The notes beneath the pieces are model-generated. The model had not been told where the DNA came from and searched no databases. It worked only from the letters and a program-made list of their open reading frames with translations. Position numbers and translations under genes: made by a program. Positions 31,401 through 43,400 of a stretch of DNA of 64,000 bases are shown here, one piece after another (the first letter of the stretch is position 1; each line of letters starts with the position of its first letter). Where the stretch lies: contig NZ_CP019724.1 of the NCBI RefSeq assembly GCF_002005225.1, positions 7,978,001-8,042,000 on the forward strand, read 5' to 3'. Source of the stretch: Streptomyces pactum (GTDB lineage Bacteria > Actinomycetota > Actinomycetes > Streptomycetales > Streptomycetaceae).

Positions 31401-34400
31401 TATCCGGTGCGGGCCGTGGTGCATGCGGCGGGTGTCCTGGACGACGGTGTGGTGGAGTCGCTGACGGTTGAGCGGCTTGCGGGTGTGCTGCGTCCGAAGG
31501 TGGACGGGGCGTGGCACCTGCACGAGGCGACCAGGGAGTTGGATCTCGCGGCGTTCGTGGTGTTCTCGTCGGTGGCGGGTACGTTCGGCAGTGCGGGGCA
31601 GGCGGGTTACGCGGCCGGCAACTCGTTCCTCGACGCTCTGGTGCGGCATCGTCGTGGGCTCGGTCTGCCGGGGGTCTCGCTGGTGTGGGGTCCGTGGTCG
31701 CAGGACGCGGGCATGACGCAGGCCCTGTCGGAGACCGACCGCCGGCGCATCGCCCGTTCGGGCCTGCCCCCGGTGACGGCTGAGCAGGGCGTCGCTCTCT
31801 TCGACGCGGCGATGGCCACGGACGCGCCGGTCGTGCTGCCCGTGCGCCTCGACTTCCCGGCGTTGCGAGCCCAAGGAGAGCTCCCGCCGCTGTTCAGCGG
31901 ACTGATCCGCACCCACGCGCGCCGTACGGCGGCCACCGGCTCAGCCGAGACCTCCGGACTGGCCCAGCGGTTGTCCGTGCTCGGCGAGACCGAGCGCCGC
32001 GAGACGATGCTGGACCTCGTGCGCGGCCACATCGCACTCGTCCTCGGCCACTCGGGCGCGCAGACGGTACGCCCGGACCGCGCCTTCCAGGACCTGGGCT
32101 TCGACTCACTGACAGCAGTCGAACTGCGCAACCGGCTCGGCAAGGCGACCGGACTGCGGCTGCCCGCCACGGTGGTCTTCGACTACCCGACCGCCGAACT
32201 GCTCGCCGCCCACCTCCTGGACACCGTGCTCGGCACCGTCCCCGATGTCGTCGTGCCGGTGGCCTCGTTGCCGTCGGTGGCGGACGATCCGGTGGTGATC
32301 GTGGGGATGGCGTGCCGTTATCCGGGTGGGGTGTCGTCGCCGGAGGATCTGTGGCGGCTGGTGTCCGAGGGTGCGGACGCGGTGTCGGAGTTCCCGTCGG
32401 ACCGTGGGTGGGACGTGGAGTCCTTGTACAGCGCGGACCGGGGGGTGCCGGGGACGTCGTACACGCGGTCGGGTGGTTTCCTGCACGATGCGGGTGACTT
32501 CGATCCGGACTTCTTCGGGATGAGTCCGCGGGAGGCGGTGGCGACGGACGCGCAGCAGCGGTTGCTGCTGGAGGCGACGTGGGAGGCGATCGAGCGGACC
32601 GGGATGGACCCGGTCTCCCTGCGGGGCAGCCAGACCGGCGTCTTCGCCGGCGTCATGTACAACGACTACGGCAGCATCCTCGCCGACGAGCAGTACGAGG
32701 GATACCGCGGCAACGGCAGCGCCGGCAGCATCGCCTCGGGCCGGGTGTCCTACACGTTCGGATTCGAGGGTCCGGCGGTGACGGTGGACACGGCGTGCTC
32801 GTCGTCCCTCGTCGCCCTGCACTGGGCGGCCCAGGCGCTGCGCTCCGGGGAGTGCTCTCTCGCCGTGGCCGGTGGTGTCACCGTCATGGCCACTCCCACC
32901 GCGTTCGTCGAGTTCTCCCGCCAGGGAGCCCTCTCCGCCGACGGCCGCTGCAAGGCGTTCTCCGACTCGACCGATGGGGTGGGTTGGTCCGAGGGTGTCG
33001 GTGTGCTGGTGCTGGAGCGGTTGTCGGATGCGCGGCGCAACGGTCATCGGGTGCTGGCGGTGGTGCGGGGCAGTGCGGTGAACCAGGATGGTGCGTCGAA
33101 TGGTCTGACGGCGCCGAATGGTCCTTCGCAGCAGCGGGTGATCCGGCAGGCGTTGGCCAGTGGTGGTCTGTCGGCCGGTGATGTGGATGTGGTGGAGGCG
33201 CACGGTACGGGTACGACGCTGGGTGACCCGATCGAGGCGCAGGCGTTGATCGCCGCTTATGGGCAGGACCGGCCGGAGGAGAGGCCGTTGTGGCTGGGTT
33301 CGGTGAAGTCGAACCTGGGGCATACGCAGGCGGCTGCGGGTGTGGCCGGTGTGATCAAGATGGTGATGGCGATGCGGCATGGTGTGCTGCCGCGGACGCT
33401 GCACGTGGACGCCCCGTCCTCGCATGTGGACTGGTCGGCGGGTGCGGTGGAGCTGCTGACCGAGCCGGTGCCGTGGTCGGACGAGGAAGGTCCGCGTCGG
33501 GCGGGTGTGTCCTCCTTCGGCATCAGCGGCACCAACGCCCACGTCATCCTCGAACAGCCGGAAGCCGAAGTCACGCCGACAGGAGACGGTGCCGAAGCCG
33601 TCGGACCGGATGCCGTCGGACCGGATGCCGTCGTGCCGTGGGTGCTCTCCGGCAGGACCGGGGCCGCGCTGCGGGCGCAGGCCGAGCGACTGCGGGAGTA
33701 CACGGAAGAAAGCGGTGCGCGGGGCAGTGCGGTGGACCTCGGGTTCTCGCTGGCCACGCGGCGCTCGGTGTTCGATCACCGTGCGGTGGTGCTGGCGAAG
33801 GACAAGTCGGCTGCCCTGGAGGCGCTCGCGGCGGGCGTCCCGGACGCGGGCGTCGTGGAAGGACTGGCCGGCACGGGCCGTACGGCCTTCCTGTTCTCCG
33901 GCCAGGGTTCGCAGCGGCTTGGTATGGGTCGTGAACTGCACGCTCGTTTCCCGGTGTTCGCGGAGGCGTTCGACGCGGTGTGTGCGGGCTTGGACGAGCA
34001 CCTGGAGCGGCCGTTGCGTGAGGTCGTGTGGGGTGACGACGAGGCCGTGCTGAACGGGACGGTGTATGCCCAGGCGGCCTTGTTCGCCCTGGAGGTTGCG
34101 CTGTACCGGCTTCTCGACGCCTGGGGTCTGCGGCCGGAGTTCGTGGCCGGTCATTCGATCGGTGAGGTGGCGGCCGCGCATGTCGCCGGTGTCTTCTCGC
34201 TCGCGGACGCGTGTGTGTTGGTGGCTGCGCGTGGCCGCCTGATGCAGGCGTTGCCGGCCGGTGGTGCGATGGTGGCGGTCGAGGCGACGGAGGCGGAGGT
34301 CCTGCCGCATCTGACCGACGAGGTGTCGGTCGCGGCGGTGAACGGGCCGTCGTCGGTGGTGGTGTCGGGTGTCGAGGCCGCGGTGGAGGCGGTGGCGGAG

Positions 34401-37400
34401 GTGTTCCGTGGGCTGGGGCGTCGCACGTCCCGGCTGCGGGTGTCCCATGCCTTCCACTCGCCGCTGATGGAACCCATGCTGGATGAGTTCCGGGCGGTCG
34501 TCGAGGGGCTGTCGTACGCGGCGCCTTGGATGCCTGTGGTGTCGAACGTGTCGGGCGCGGTGGCCGATGACGAGCAGTTGGCTTCGCCCGCCTACTGGGT
34601 GAGCCATGTGCGTGAGGCCGTGCGTTTCGACGACGGTGTCCGGGCTCTGGTGGACCAGGGAGTGACCAGGTTCCTGGAGCTGGGCCCCGACGGTGTGCTG
34701 AGCGCTGTGGCGCGTGAGAGCGCCGGAGACGACGCGCTCCTGGTACCCGTGCTGCGCAAGGACCGCCAGGAGGAGTCGGCGGCACTGACCGCGCTGGCCC
34801 GCCTGCATGTCACCGGTGTCCGGGTGAACTGGGCCGCATGCTTCGCCGGCACCGGTGCCCGGACGGTGGACCTGCCGACGTACGCCTTCCAGCGGCAGCG
34901 CTACTGGCCGGAGACCAGCGCCGCCGCCACCGCGCTGGATGCCCGTGCCGCCGGTGTCGACGCGTCCCGGCACCCGCTGCTGGGTGCGGTGGTGAGACTG
35001 CCGGACTCGGGTGGTGTGGTGCTGACGGGCCGGTTGTCGGTGGAGGCGCAGCCGTGGCTGGCCGACCACGTGGTCCTCGGCCGCACCCTGCTGCCTGGTA
35101 CGGGCCTGGTGGAACTCGCCCTGTCGGCGGGCGAGGCCGCGGGCTGCGCGACACTCGAGGAACTGACGCTGGCCGCGCCGTTGGTGCTGCCCGAGCAGGG
35201 TGGCGTCCAGGTCCGCGTGGTGGCCGGCCCCCAGGATGACCTCCATCGCACGGTCGCCGTCTACTCGCGCCCCGAGGGTGCCGACGACGCCCCGTGGACC
35301 ATGCATGCTTCGGGGTTCCTGGTGGAGGGTGTGGTGCCGGCGGAGTTCGATCTGGTGCAGTGGCCTCCGGTGGGTGCCGAGGTGGTGCCGGTGGAGGGTG
35401 CGTACGAGGTCTTCCGTGAGCGTGGGTACGGGTACGGGCCGGTGTTCCGGGGGCTTCGGGCTGCGTGGCGGCGGGGTGAGGAACTGTTCGCCGAGGTGGC
35501 GTTGGAGCGGGAGTCGGTGGGTGAGGCCGGTGGGTTCGGTCTGCACCCGGCGTTGCTGGACGCGTCGATGCATGCGGCGATCCTGAACGACGGTGGGGGC
35601 GAGACGGTGATTCCGTTCGCCTGGAACGGTGTGCGGCTGCACGCGGCCGGTGCCGCCGCCATCCGCGTCCGCATCGGCAAGTTGGACGGCCGTGCCGTGT
35701 CCCTGTCGGTGGCCGACACGACCGGCGCTCCCGTGATGTCCGTCGCGTCCATGGCCGGGCGGCCGGTGTCGGTCGGCCAACTGGGCGCGTCCGCCCAGGA
35801 GTCCGGCGCGCTGTACGGGATCGAATGGATGCCCGCGCTGTCCGCTGCTTCCTCCGAGGCGTGGGTGTCGTGGGAGGACGTGGCCGGGGGCGGTGAGGTG
35901 CCGTCGACGGTGGTGCTGGACTGTGGTGCATCCGGTGTGGCTGGTGCATCCGATGTGGCTGGTGTGGCTGGTGGTGATGTGCCGGTGGGTGTGCGGTCGG
36001 TGCTGCATCGGGTGTTGGGTGTGGTGCAGGCGTGGTTGGCGGGGGAGCGGTTTGCCGGTTCGCGTCTGGTGGTGGTGACGCGGGGTGCGGTCGCGGTGGG
36101 TGATGCCGCGGGTGATGTGGTGCAGGCTCCGGTGTGGGGTCTGGTGCGTGCCGCGCTGGCGGAGAACCCGGGCCGTTTCGCCCTGGTCGACGTGGGGGGT
36201 GGGACGGAGGCTGCGGAGCTGGACGCTGCGGTGGCGGCCGTTGTCGCGGGGGAGTCGGAGGTCGCGGTGCGGGAGGGTGCGGTTCTCGTGCCCCGTCTGG
36301 TCCGGTTGCCGTCTTTCGGCCCGGAGACCGCGGATGGTGTCGAAGGGGCGGTGCCCGCGCTGGATGGTCCGGGTGCGGTGCTGATCACGGGCGGCACCGG
36401 TGGTCTGGGTGCGGTGGTCGCCCGGTATCTGGTGGCGGAGCGTGGGGTGCGGGACCTGGTCCTGACCTCCCGGCGGGGCCCCGACGCCCACGGCGCTGCC
36501 GAACTCGCCGACGAACTCGCCGCGCTCGGTGCCCGGGTGGACATCCTGGCGTGTGACGTGTCGGACCGTGACGCCGTCGGCTCGCTCGTGACGTCGTTGG
36601 TGGCGGGGCGTGGTCTGCTGGCGGTGGTGCATGCGGCTGGTGTGGGGGACAACGGTCTGGTGGGTGCGTTGTCGCCGGAGCGGGTGGATGGTGTGCTGGG
36701 GCCGAAGGCGGATGGTGCGTGGTGGCTGCACGAGGCGACGCGGGGGCTGGATCTGGCGGCGTTCGTGTTGTTCTCGTCGGCGGGTGGTCTGGTGCTGACG
36801 GCGGGGCAGGGCAATTACGCGGCGGCGAATGTGTTCCTGGACGCGTTGGCGGTGCGTCGGCGGGCGGAGGGTCTGCCGGCGACGTCGATGGCGTTCGGTT
36901 TCTGGGATGTGGGTGCGGGGCTGGGGCGGTTCCTGGGTGAGGTGGACCGGCGGCGGATGGCGTCGCAGGGTCTGCCGGTGCTCTCCGGTGAGGCGGGGCT
37001 GGCGTTGTTCGCGGCCGGTCTGGACCGTGCGGAGGCGACGGTCGTGCCGCTGCGGGTCGACACCGGGGCCCTGCGCACCCGGACCGACGACGTCCCCGCC
37101 CTCCTCCGCGCCCTCGTACCCGAGACACGACGTCAGGCGGCGTCCGCCACCGACGTCGGCGCGGTGGGCGGTCTCGCGGACCGGCTGGCCGGCCTGACCG
37201 CCGGTGAACGGCACCGTACGGTCCTCCAACTGGTCCGGGCGCAGGTGGCGTCGGTGCTGGGGCACGGTTCGGCCGAGGCCATCGCACCGGACCGGGCCTT
37301 CCAGGAGCTGGGCTTCGACTCGCTGGCCGCGACCGAACTGCGCAACCAGCTCAACACCCTCACCGGCCTCCGGCTCCCCGCCACCCTCGTCTTCGACCAC

Positions 37401-40400
37401 CCCAACGCCCTCGCCGTCACCGAACACATCGAGGCGAGGCTCGCGGGCCCGTCGCTCCGGGCCACGGACGCGGCGCGAACGGCCACCGGCACCAAGCCCG
37501 TGGACGACGAGCCGATCGCGATCGTCGGCATGGCCTGCCGGTACCCGGGCGGGGTCACCTCCCCCGAGGACCTGTGGCGGCTGGTCGCCGACGGCGTCGA
37601 CACCGTCTCCGACCTGCCCGGTGATCGCGGCTGGGACATCGAGGGACTCTACGACCCCGAGCCGGGCAAGGAGGGCAAGAGCTACACCCGCAGGGGCAGC
37701 TTCCTCCACGACGCGGCCCAGTTCGACCCCGGGTTCTTCGGCATCTCGCCGCGCGAGGCCCTGTACATGGACCCGCAGCAGCGACTGCTCCTGGAGACCT
37801 CCTGGGAGGCGCTGGAGCGCGCGGGCATCGACCCCACCTCGCTCAAGGGCAGCCGCACGGGCGTCTTCGCCGGCGTGATGTACCACGACTACGCCCTCAA
37901 CGTGTCGCCCTCCGGCACCGCGGGCGGCAGCGTGGTGTCCGGCCGGCTGTCGTACACCTACGGCTGGGAGGGCCCGGCCGTCACCGTCGACACGGCCTGC
38001 TCCTCCTCCCTCGTGGCGCTGCACCTCGCGGTCCAGGCCCTGCGGTCGGGCGAGTGCTCACTCGCCGTGGCCGGCGGCGCGACGGTCATGTCGACTCCCG
38101 GCATGTTCGTCGAGTTCAGCCGGCAGCGCGGTCTCTCCGCGGACGGCCGGTGCAAGGCGTTCGCGGGCGCGGCCGACGGCGTCGGCTGGTCCGAGGGCGT
38201 CGGCGTCCTCCTCGTCGAGCGGCTCTCCGACGCCGTACGCAATGGGCACCGCGTCCTCGCCGTCGTCCGGGGCACCGCCGTCAACCAGGACGGCGCGTCC
38301 AACGGCTTCACGGCCCCCAACGGACCCTCGCAGCAGCGTGTCATCCGTCAGGCGCTGGAGACCGCCGGGGTCGCCGCCGCCGAGGTCGACGTCGTCGAGG
38401 CACACGGCACCGGCACGACCCTGGGCGACCCCATCGAGGCACAGGCCCTGCTGGCCACCTACGGTCAGGACCGGCCCGCCGACCGGCCGCTGCTCCTCGG
38501 TTCCATCAAATCGAACATCGGCCACGCACAGGCCGCAGCCGGTGTCGCCGGTGTCATCAAGATGGTGATGGCCATGGAGCACGGCACCGTGCCGCGCACC
38601 CTGCACGTCGACCGGCCCTCGCCCCACGTCGACTGGTCCGAGGGCAACGCGGAACTGGTCGTCGAGGAACGCCCCTGGCCGACCGGCGCCCACCCGCGCC
38701 GCGCGAGCGTCTCGGCGTTCGGGCTCAGCGGCACCAACGCGCACGTCGTCCTGGAACAGGGCCCCACTCCCGTACCGGGCGCCTCCGAGCCGCGCCCGGC
38801 GCACGACGCAGGCGAAGGTGAGGGCGAGGGCACGCCCCGGGCAGCCGCACTGCCGTGGATGCTGTCCGCCGCGACCCCCGAGGCGCTGCGCGCCCAGGCG
38901 GGGCGGCTCCTCGACCATCTGACCGACCGCCCGGAGCAGCACCCCCTCGACACCGCCTACGCACTGGCCACGTCCCGCACCGCGCTGCAGTCCCGCGCGG
39001 TCGTACTCGGCACCGGCCGCGACGAGCTGCTCGCCGGGCTGACCGCCCTGTCCCGCGGCACGTCCGCACCCTCGGTCCTGGAGGGCACCGCCCGCGACGA
39101 CGGCTCACTCGCCCTCCTGTTCTCCGGCCAGGGGTCGCAGCGGCTCGGTATGGGTCGTGAACTGCACGCTCGTTTCCCGGTGTTCGCGGAGGCGTTCGAC
39201 GCGGTGTGTGCGGGCTTGGACGAGCACCTGGAGCGGCCGTTGCGTGCGGTCGTGTGGGGTGACGACGAGGACGTGCTGAACGGGACGGTGTATGCCCAGG
39301 CGGCCTTGTTCGCCCTGGAGGTCGCGCTGTACCGGCTTCTCGACGCCTGGGGTGTGCGGCCGGACTACGTGGCCGGTCATTCGATCGGTGAGGTGGCGGC
39401 GGCGCATGTGGCGGGGGTGTTCTCGCTCGCGGACGCGTGTGTGTTGGTGGCCGCGCGTGGCCGCCTGATGCAGGCGTTGCCGGCCGGTGGTGCGATGGTG
39501 GCGGTCGAGGCGACGGAGGCGGAGGTCCTCCCGCATCTGACCGACGAGGTGTCGGTGGCGGCCGTGAACGGGCCGTCGTCGGTGGTGGTGTCGGGTGTCG
39601 AGGCCGTGGTGGAGGCGGTGGCGGAGGTGTTCCGCGGGCGGGGGCGTCGCACGTCCCGGCTGCGGGTGTCCCATGCCTTCCACTCGCCGCTGATGGAACC
39701 CATGCTCGACGAGTTCCAAAAGACCCTGCGGAACCTGTCCTACGCCGAACCTCGACTGCCCCTCGTTTCCAACGTGACCGGCCGCATCGCCGCCCCCGGC
39801 GAACTCACCACGCCCGACTACTGGGTGACCCATGTCCGTGAGGCCGTGCGCTTCGCCGACGGGATCCTTGCCCTGCGCACCGCCGGAGTCGGCCGCTGCG
39901 TCGAGCTCGGTCCCGAGGCGGTCCTGACCGGCATGGCACGCGCCTGCCTGGACGACGGCGACGACAGCGACCTCCTGCTGGTGGCGGTCGCCCGCAAGGG
40001 CCGGGCCGAGGCCGACGCCCTCCTCGCCGCCCTCGGACGGCTGCACAGTGAGGGCACGACCGTCGACTGGGCCGCGTACTTCGCCGGCACCGGTGCCCGG
40101 ACGGTGGACCTGCCGACGTACGCCTTCCAGCGGCAGCGCTACTGGCTGCACGCCACGGACGGCGCCGGCACCGTCCCGGCCGGGGCCGGACTGGACGCGT
40201 CCGACCATCCGTTGCTCAGTGCGGTGGTGGCACTGCCGGACTCGGGTGGTGTGGTGCTGACGGGCCGGTTGTCGGTGGAGGCGCAGCCGTGGCTGGCCGA
40301 CCACGTGGTCCTCGGCCGCACCCTGCTGCCGGGCGCAGTGCTGGTCGAACTGGCCCTGTCCGCAGGAGAGTCGGTCGGCTGCGCGACGCTGGAGGAACTG

Positions 40401-43400
40401 ACCCTGGCCGGACCACTGGTCCTGCCCGGGCGAGGCGGCGTCCAGGTCCGCGTGGTGGCCGGCCCGGCGACCGCCGGCCGCCGCACGGTCGCCGTCTACT
40501 CCCGTCCGGAGGACACCGGACAGGACTGGACCATGCATGCTTCGGGGTTCCTGGTGGAGGGTGTGGTGCCGGCGGAGTTCGATCTGGTGCAGTGGCCTCC
40601 GGTGGGTGCCGAGGTGGTGCCGGTGGAGGGTGCGTACGAGGTCTTCCGTGAGCGTGGGTACGGGTACGGGCCGGTGTTCCGGGGGCTTCGGGCTGCGTGG
40701 CGGCGGGGTGAGGAACTGTTCGCCGAGGTGGCGTTGGAGCGGGAGTCGGTGGGTGAGGCCGGTGGGTTCGGTCTGCACCCGGCGTTGCTGGACGCGTCGA
40801 TGCATGCGGCGATCCTGAACGACGGTGGGGGCGAGACGGTGATTCCGTTCGCCTGGAACGGTGTGCGGCTGCACGCGGCCGGTGCCGCCGCCATCCGCGT
40901 CCGCGTCGACACCGCACCCGACGGCGGCATGCGCCTGGCGGTGGCCGACGTGACGGGTGCGCCGGTGATGTCCGTCGCGTCCATGATGGGACGTCCGGTG
41001 GCGGCCGGCCAGCTCGGCGCCGCACCGGGGGATTCCGGTGCGCTGTACGGCATTGAGTGGGTCCCGGGAACCGCCGGCGACACTTCCCCTGCCGCTTGGG
41101 TGTCGTGGGAGGACGTGGCCGGGGGCGGTGAGGTGCCGTCGACGGTGGTGCTGGACTGTGGTGCATCTGGTGTGGCTGGTGCATCCGATGTGGCTGGTGT
41201 GGCTGGTGGTGATGTGCCGGTGGGTGTGCGGTCGGTGCTGCATCGGGTGTTGGGTGTGGTGCAGGCGTGGCTGGCGGGGGAGCGGTTTGCCGGTTCGCGT
41301 CTGGTGGTGGTGACGCGGGGTGCGGTCGCGGTGGGTGATGCCGCGGGTGATGTGGTGCAGGCTCCGGTGTGGGGTCTGGTGCGTGCCGCGCTGGCGGAGA
41401 ACCCGGGCCGTTTCGCCCTGGTCGACGTGGAGGGTGGGACGGACGCTGCGGAGCTGGACGCTGCGGTGGCGGCCGTGGTCGCGGGGGAGTCGGAGGTCGC
41501 GGTGCGGGAGGGTGCGGTTCTCGTGCCCCGTCTGGTCCGGTTGCCGTCTTTCGGCCCGGAGACCGCGGATGGTGTCGAAGGGGCGGTGCCCGCGCTGGAT
41601 GGTCCGGGTGCGGTGCTGATCACGGGCGGCACCGGTGGTCTGGGTGCGGTGGTCGCCCGGTATCTGGTGGCCGAGCGTGGGGTGCGGGACCTGGTCCTGA
41701 CCTCCCGGCGGGGCCCCGACGCCCCCGGCGCTGCCGAACTCGCCGACGAACTCGCCGCGCTCGGTGCCCGGGTGGACATCCTGGCGTGTGACGTGTCGGA
41801 CCGTGACGCCGTCGGCTCGCTCGTGACGTCGTTGGTGGCGGGGCGTGGTCTGCTGGCGGTGGTGCATGCGGCTGGTGTGGGGGACAACGGTCTGGTGGGT
41901 GCGTTGTCGCCGGAGCGGGTGGATGGTGTGCTGGGGCCGAAGGCGGATGGTGCGTGGTGGCTGCACGAGGCGACGCGGGGGCTGGATCTGGCGGCGTTCG
42001 TGTTGTTCTCGTCGGCGGGTGGTCTGGTGCTGACGGCGGGGCAGGGCAATTACGCGGCGGCGAATGTGTTCCTGGACGCGTTGGCGGTGCGTCGGCGGGC
42101 GGAGGGTCTGCCGGCGACGTCGATGGCGTTCGGTTTCTGGGATGTGGGTGCGGGGCTGGGGCGGTTCCTAGGTGAGGTGGACCGGCGGCGGATGGCGTCG
42201 CAGGGTCTGCCGGTGCTCTCCGGTGAGGCGGGGCTGGCGTTGTTCGCGGCCGGTCTGGACCGTGCGGAGGCGACGGTCGTGCCGCTGCGGGTCGACACCG
42301 GGGCCCTGCGCACCCGGACCGACGACGTCCCCGCCCTCCTCCGCGCCCTCGCGCCTTCCGTCCGCCGGGCGGCCGCGGGCGCCGAGCCAAACCCGCAGGA
42401 GGCTCCGGCGCAGCGGCTGGCCGCCCTCGCGCCGGCCGAGCGGCACCGCACGGTACTGAGGTCGGTGCGGGCGCAGGTGGCGTCGGTGCTGGGGCACGGT
42501 TCGGCCGAGGCCATCGCACCGGACCGGGCCTTCCAGGAGCTGGGTTTCGACTCGCTGGCCGCGACCGAACTGCGCAACCAGCTCAACACCCTCACCGGGC
42601 TCCGGCTCCCCGCCACCCTCGTCTTCGACCACCCCAACGCCCTCGCCGTCACCGACTACGTGGTGGCCGAACTCGCCGCCGCCTACCCGGAGCCGGAAGC
42701 GGACACGGACGGCTCCGACGGTGAGGACGGCATCCGCCGCGCGCTGCGGTCGATCCCGACCAGGCGACTGCGGGACGCCGGCCTCGTGGACGTCCTCCTC
42801 GGCCTGGCCGAGGACGACGGCGCCGCGACGGCGGAAGCGATCGCCGGCTGGGAGGAGCCGGACACGGATCCGTACACCGGCCCGGAAGCGGATCCGTACA
42901 CCGGCCCGGAAGCGGATCCGTACACCGGCCCGGAAGCGGATCCGTACGCTCACCCGCATACCGACACCGACCCCGACATGATCACCGGCCGCACCGGGAC
43001 GCCCGGTACGCCCGCACCCGTAGAAGACGGGGCGGCGGCAGCGGCCCCGGACCGTCCCGGGCACGCCGAAGGCTCCGAGACACCCGACGCGCTGCGCGCC
43101 GCCCGAGCCGAGACCGCCCGGCTGCGCCGGGACAACCGCAGGCTCACCGCCGCGCAGCACGAGCCGATCGCCATCGTCGGCATGGCCTGCCGCTACCCGG
43201 GCGGGGTCTCCTCGCCCGAGGACCTGTGGCGGCTGGTGACGTCCGGCGGGGACGCGATCGCGCCGTTCCCGGAGGACCGGGGCTGGGACCTGTCCGTCCT
43301 GCGCGACCCCGAGGCCAGGCACCCCGACGGCTACTACGCCCGGGAGGGCGGCTTCCTCGACGGGGCGGCCGACTTCGACGCCGGTTTCTTCGGCGTCTCA

